From NCBI RefSeq assembly GCF_947486615.1, contig NZ_CANKUD010000007.1, positions 1-51,768 of the forward strand: a stretch of DNA of 51,768 nt, in the 5' to 3' direction. The position numbers and the translations under genes are program-made. The notes beneath the pieces were generated by a model that worked only from the letters and a program-made list of their open reading frames with translations, was not told the origin of the DNA and ran no database searches. This DNA is from an uncultured Modestobacter sp. (GTDB lineage Bacteria > Actinomycetota > Actinomycetes > Mycobacteriales > Geodermatophilaceae). Below are positions 48,932 through 51,768 of this stretch, one piece after another (position 1 is the stretch's first letter; each line of letters starts with the position of its first letter).

Positions 48932-51768
48932 GTGCCGCCCACCAAGACCACGAAGTCAGCCACCAGCACCGGGAGCCGCGCGCCGCGCAAGCGGGCCGCT
49001 GCGGCCGGAGGCAAGCCGCTGGTCATCGTGGAGTCGCCGACCAAGGCGAACAAGATCGCGGGCTACCTCGGCAGCGACTACGTCGTGGAGGCCAGCGTCG
49101 GGCACATCCGTGACCTGCCGCGCAACGCCGCCGACGTGCCCGCCGCGCACAAGGGCGAGTCGTGGGCCCGGCTCGGCGTCGACGTGGACAACGGTTTCGC
49201 CCCGCTGTACGTGGTCAGCCCCGACCGCAAGCAGCAGGTCACCCGGCTCAAGCAGCTGGTGAAGGAAGCCAGCGAGATCTACCTCGCCACCGATGAGGAC
49301 CGCGAGGGCGAGGCCATCGCCTGGCACCTGATCGACGCGCTCAAGCCCACCGTGCCGGTCCGCCGGATGGTCTTCCACGAGATCACCCGCGAGGCGATCG
49401 CCCGCGCCGTGGCCAACCCTCGTGAGCTGGACACCGCACTGGTGGACGCCCAGGAGACCCGCCGCATCCTCGACCGGCTCTACGGCTACGAGGTCAGCCC
49501 CGTGCTGTGGAAGAAGGTGCTGCCGAAGCTGTCGGCCGGCCGCGTGCAGTCGGTCGCCACCCGGATCGTGGTCGAGCGGGAGCGCGCCCGGATGCGCTTC
49601 ACCGCCGCGGACTACTGGAGCCTGGACGGCGTCTTCGAGGTCGCCGAGAAGCGGACCGGCGCCGACGCGGGCGAGCCGACGACCCTGCGGGCGCGCCTGG
49701 TGACCGTGGACGACGGCCGGGTCGCCACCGGCAAGGACTTCGACGCCGACACCGGCACGGTCACCAGCAACGTCGTCCACCTCGACGAGGCCGGGGCTCG
49801 CGGCCTCGCCGCCCGGCTCGAGGGCCGGCCGGTCACCGTCAGCCGGGTCGACGAGCGGGACTACACCCGCAAGCCCTACGCGCCCTTCATCACCTCGAGC
49901 CTGCAGATGGAGGCCGGGCGCAAGTTCGGCTGGTCCTCGGCCCAGGTGATGCGCGTGGCCCAGCGGCTGTACGAGAACGGCCACATCACCTACATGCGGA
50001 CCGACTCGACGAACCTGTCGAACGAGGCGATCACCGCCGCGCGGCGCCAGGCCGCCGAGCTCTACGGCGACGCCTACGTCCCGGCCGAGCCGCGCCGCTA
50101 CGACAAGAAGGCCAAGGGTGCCCAGGAGGCGCACGAGGCGATCCGCCCGGCCGGTGACTCCTTCCGCACCCCCGGTCAGCTGGCCTCCCAGCTGGCGCGC
50201 GACGAGTTCCGGCTCTACGAGCTGATCTGGCAGCGCACCATCGCCTCGCAGATGGCCAACGCCGTCGGCAAGACCCTCAGCATCCGGCTGGCCGGCAGCT
50301 CCAGCACCGGCGAGGCCGTGGAGTTCACCGCCTCCGGGCGCACCATCACCTTCCCCGGGTTCCTGCGGGCCTACGTCGAGGGCAAGGACGAGGGCGCCGG
50401 CAACGACGACGAGGCCGACGACAGCGAGCGCCGGCTGCCGCGGGTCGAGCAGGGGCAGCGGCTGGACACCCGCGAGCTGGACCCCAAGGGGCACACCACC
50501 AGCCCGCCGGCCCGCTACACCGAGCCGAGCCTCACCGCCCGGCTGCAGGAGCTGGAGATCGGCCGGCCCTCGACCTACGCGTCGATCATGCAGACCATCC
50601 AGGACCGCGGATACGTGTGGAAGAAGGGCTCGGCGCTGGTGCCGTCCTTCATCGCCTTCGCCGTGGTGAACCTGCTGGAGCAGCACTTCGGCCAGCTCGT
50701 CGACTACGACTTCACCGCCTCCCTGGAGCGCGAGCTCGACGAGATCGCCGCCGGGCAGCTCGGCCGGGTCGACTGGCTCACCGAGTTCTACTTCGGCGGC
50801 GAGGGCCAGCACGCCGGCGGCATCGGCGCCTCCGGTGGGCTCAAGTCCGTCGTCGGCCAGCGGCTGGAGGAGATCGACGCCCGCGGCGTCAACTCCATCC
50901 CGCTGCGGGCAGTGGCGCCCACCGGCGAGCCGGTCGTCGTCCGGGTCGGCCGGTACGGGCCCTACCTGCAGGCCGGCGGCGAGGACGGCGCCCGGGTGAG
51001 CATCCCGGAGGACATCGCCCCCGACGAGCTGACCAGCGAGAAGGTCCTCGAGCTGCTCAACGCGCCCTCCTCCGATCGCGAGCTGGGCACCGACCCGGAG
51101 ACCGGCTTCCCGGTGGCGGTCAAGGCCGGCCGGTACGGGCCCTACGTCACCACGCTGGTGCCCGAGGGCAGCAAGGAGCAGCCGCGCACGGCGAGCCTGT
51201 TCAAGTCGATGGAGCCGGAGACGGTCACCCTGGAGCAGGCGCTCCGGCTGCTGACCCTGCCGCGCACCATCGGCAAGGACGCCGACGGCGAGGAGATCCA
51301 GGCGCTGAACGGCCGCTACGGGCCCTACATCAAGAAGGGCACCGACTCGCGCTCGCTGGAGACCGAGGACGCGCTCTTCACGATCACGCTCGACGAGGCG
51401 CTGGCGGTCTTCGCCCAGCCCAAGCAGCGGGGCCGGGCCGCGGCCAAGGCGCCGCTCAAGGAGCTGGGCGCGGACCCGGTCAGCCAGGGGCAGGTGACGG
51501 TGCGCGAGGGCCGGTTCGGCCCCTACGTCACCGACGGCGAGCACAACGCCAGCCTGCGCAAGGGCGACGAGGTCGAGACGATCACCCTCGAGCGGGCCGC
51601 GGAGCTGCTGGCCGACCGCCGCGAGCGGGCACCGGTGAAGAAGAAGGCCACCAAGAAGGCGGCGGCGAAGAAGGCCCCGGCGAAGAAGGCGGCCGCCAAG
51701 AAGGCGACCGCCAAGTCCACGACGGCCAAGAGCACGGCGGCCAAGACGGCGACGAAGAAGGCAGCGGC
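48932..51768 (+). CDS. topA: DNA topoisomerase I (3' end beyond the window)
   Basis: A type IA topoisomerase, 945 codons visible and still open at the window end. GACAGGAGCACC fixes the GTG start. The TOPRIM domain has KPLVIVESPTKANKI (catalytic Glu) and YLATDEDREGEAIAWHL (Asp-x-Asp-x-x-Glu). The active-site Tyr is in GHITYMRTDSTNLS near residue 355. C-terminal Toprim-repeat units are marked by GRYGPYLQAGG, GRYGPYVTTL, GRYGPYIKKG and GRFGPYVTDG, with no zinc fingers. A Lys/Ala-rich tail (KKKATKKAAAKKAPAKK onward) follows, as in other actinobacterial TopA, where it aids processivity. The protein relaxes negative supercoils. Confidence 0.97.
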   Translation, partial: MPPTKTTKSATSTGSRAPRKRAAAAGGKPLVIVESPTKANKIAGYLGSDYVVEASVGHIRDLPRNAADVPAAHKGESWARLGVDVDNGFAPLYVVSPDRKQQVTRLKQLVKEASEIYLATDEDREGEAIAWHLIDALKPTVPVRRMVFHEITREAIARAVANPRELDTALVDAQETRRILDRLYGYEVSPVLWKKVLPKLSAGRVQSVATRIVVERERARMRFTAADYWSLDGVFEVAEKRTGADAGEPTTLRARLVTVDDGRVATGKDFDADTGTVTSNVVHLDEAGARGLAARLEGRPVTVSRVDERDYTRKPYAPFITSSLQMEAGRKFGWSSAQVMRVAQRLYENGHITYMRTDSTNLSNEAITAARRQAAELYGDAYVPAEPRRYDKKAKGAQEAHEAIRPAGDSFRTPGQLASQLARDEFRLYELIWQRTIASQMANAVGKTLSIRLAGSSSTGEAVEFTASGRTITFPGFLRAYVEGKDEGAGNDDEADDSERRLPRVEQGQRLDTRELDPKGHTTSPPARYTEPSLTARLQELEIGRPSTYASIMQTIQDRGYVWKKGSALVPSFIAFAVVNLLEQHFGQLVDYDFTASLERELDEIAAGQLGRVDWLTEFYFGGEGQHAGGIGASGGLKSVVGQRLEEIDARGVNSIPLRAVAPTGEPVVVRVGRYGPYLQAGGEDGARVSIPEDIAPDELTSEKVLELLNAPSSDRELGTDPETGFPVAVKAGRYGPYVTTLVPEGSKEQPRTASLFKSMEPETVTLEQALRLLTLPRTIGKDADGEEIQALNGRYGPYIKKGTDSRSLETEDALFTITLDEALAVFAQPKQRGRAAAKAPLKELGADPVSQGQVTVREGRFGPYVTDGEHNASLRKGDEVETITLERAAELLADRRERAPVKKKATKKAAAKKAPAKKAAAKKATAKSTTAKSTAAKTATKKAA

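Noticed and set aside
48956..51544. An 862-codon minus-strand open frame opposite topA
   Set aside because: It is the antisense shadow of a clear topoisomerase I, with repetitive Gly/Arg/Val/Leu composition.
51523..51744. Minus-strand ORF of Ala/Phe-rich sequence at the window end
   Set aside because: It is the complement of the TopA lysine tail (AAG/GCC codons read backwards).
1..51768. tRNA, rRNA, insertion sequence or prophage genes
   Set aside because: No cloverleaf, rRNA-like, transposase, integrase or phage structural sequence was noticed; base composition looks even throughout.

Overview
The window is about 52 kb of very GC-rich DNA with dense genes, short intergenic gaps and frequent GTGA, ATGA or TGATG stop/start overlaps. 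Gene content points to a high-GC actinobacterium. The evidence is a conserved ssd-tad pilus locus next to a MrfA-type helicase and topA, a TopA with a lysine-rich tail instead of zinc fingers, a fused aerobic CobI-CobJ, GTG/TTG starts and leaderless-looking promoters. I favour Geodermatophilaceae or a close relative, but that is inference from gene order and style, not from a marker comparison.

Layout. 1-4.6 kb: a divergent pair of unknown genes, a PadR-ABC-FtsX exporter operon, and a short-chain dehydrogenase lacking the catalytic Lys. 4.7-8.0 kb: two overlapping dynamin-like GTPases. 8.0-13.1 kb: an MFS gene bracketed by two perfect ~40-bp palindromes, then a leftward lipoprotein-cobIJ-cobH-cobG operon (transcribed cobG first). 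13.2-18 kb: a TPR protein, a TIGR01777 epimerase, an MFS gene, and a coupled UspA-AGCS symporter pair. 18.1-21.3 kb: an ECF transporter operon (S, fused A-A, T) whose two ATPase halves both lack the Walker B glutamate. 21.5-25.9 kb: FKBP lipoprotein, VanZ, DUF6629, an ECF sigma factor with a coupled membrane protein, and an unknown protein. 25.9-33.4 kb: a cobalamin riboswitch and cobN, a small membrane protein, an Asp-box propeller coupled to a ubiquitin-like MoaD/ThiS protein, and the leftward cobC-cobU-cobS operon. 33.5-36.6 kb: a cupin, a degenerate Fic-like protein, an aldo/keto reductase and a HAD phosphatase. 36.8-44.3 kb: the Tad/Flp pilus operon converging on the helicase. 44.5-51.8 kb: proton-pumping pyrophosphatase, a WXG-like protein plus DUF1023 hydrolase pair, and topA running off the window end.

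How the genes fit together. Seven cobalamin genes sit in three transcription units (cobG-H-IJ; cobN; cobC-U-S). They cover parts of corrin ring synthesis, cobalt insertion and nucleotide-loop assembly; the remaining steps must lie elsewhere. Only cobN has a recognisable B12 riboswitch. All five copies I can find of a 24-bp palindrome lie in or beside cob genes, in the same orientation relative to cob transcription. The pilus operon carries its ATPase, platform proteins, pilin and pseudopilins, but no prepilin peptidase is in the window.

Observations I think most deserve follow-up: the cob-associated palindromes; the degenerate ECF ATPase; the propeller/ubiquitin-like pair; the Fic-fold protein with a ruined active site; and the TadE-like gene that has no stop codon before it enters the antisense of the helicase.
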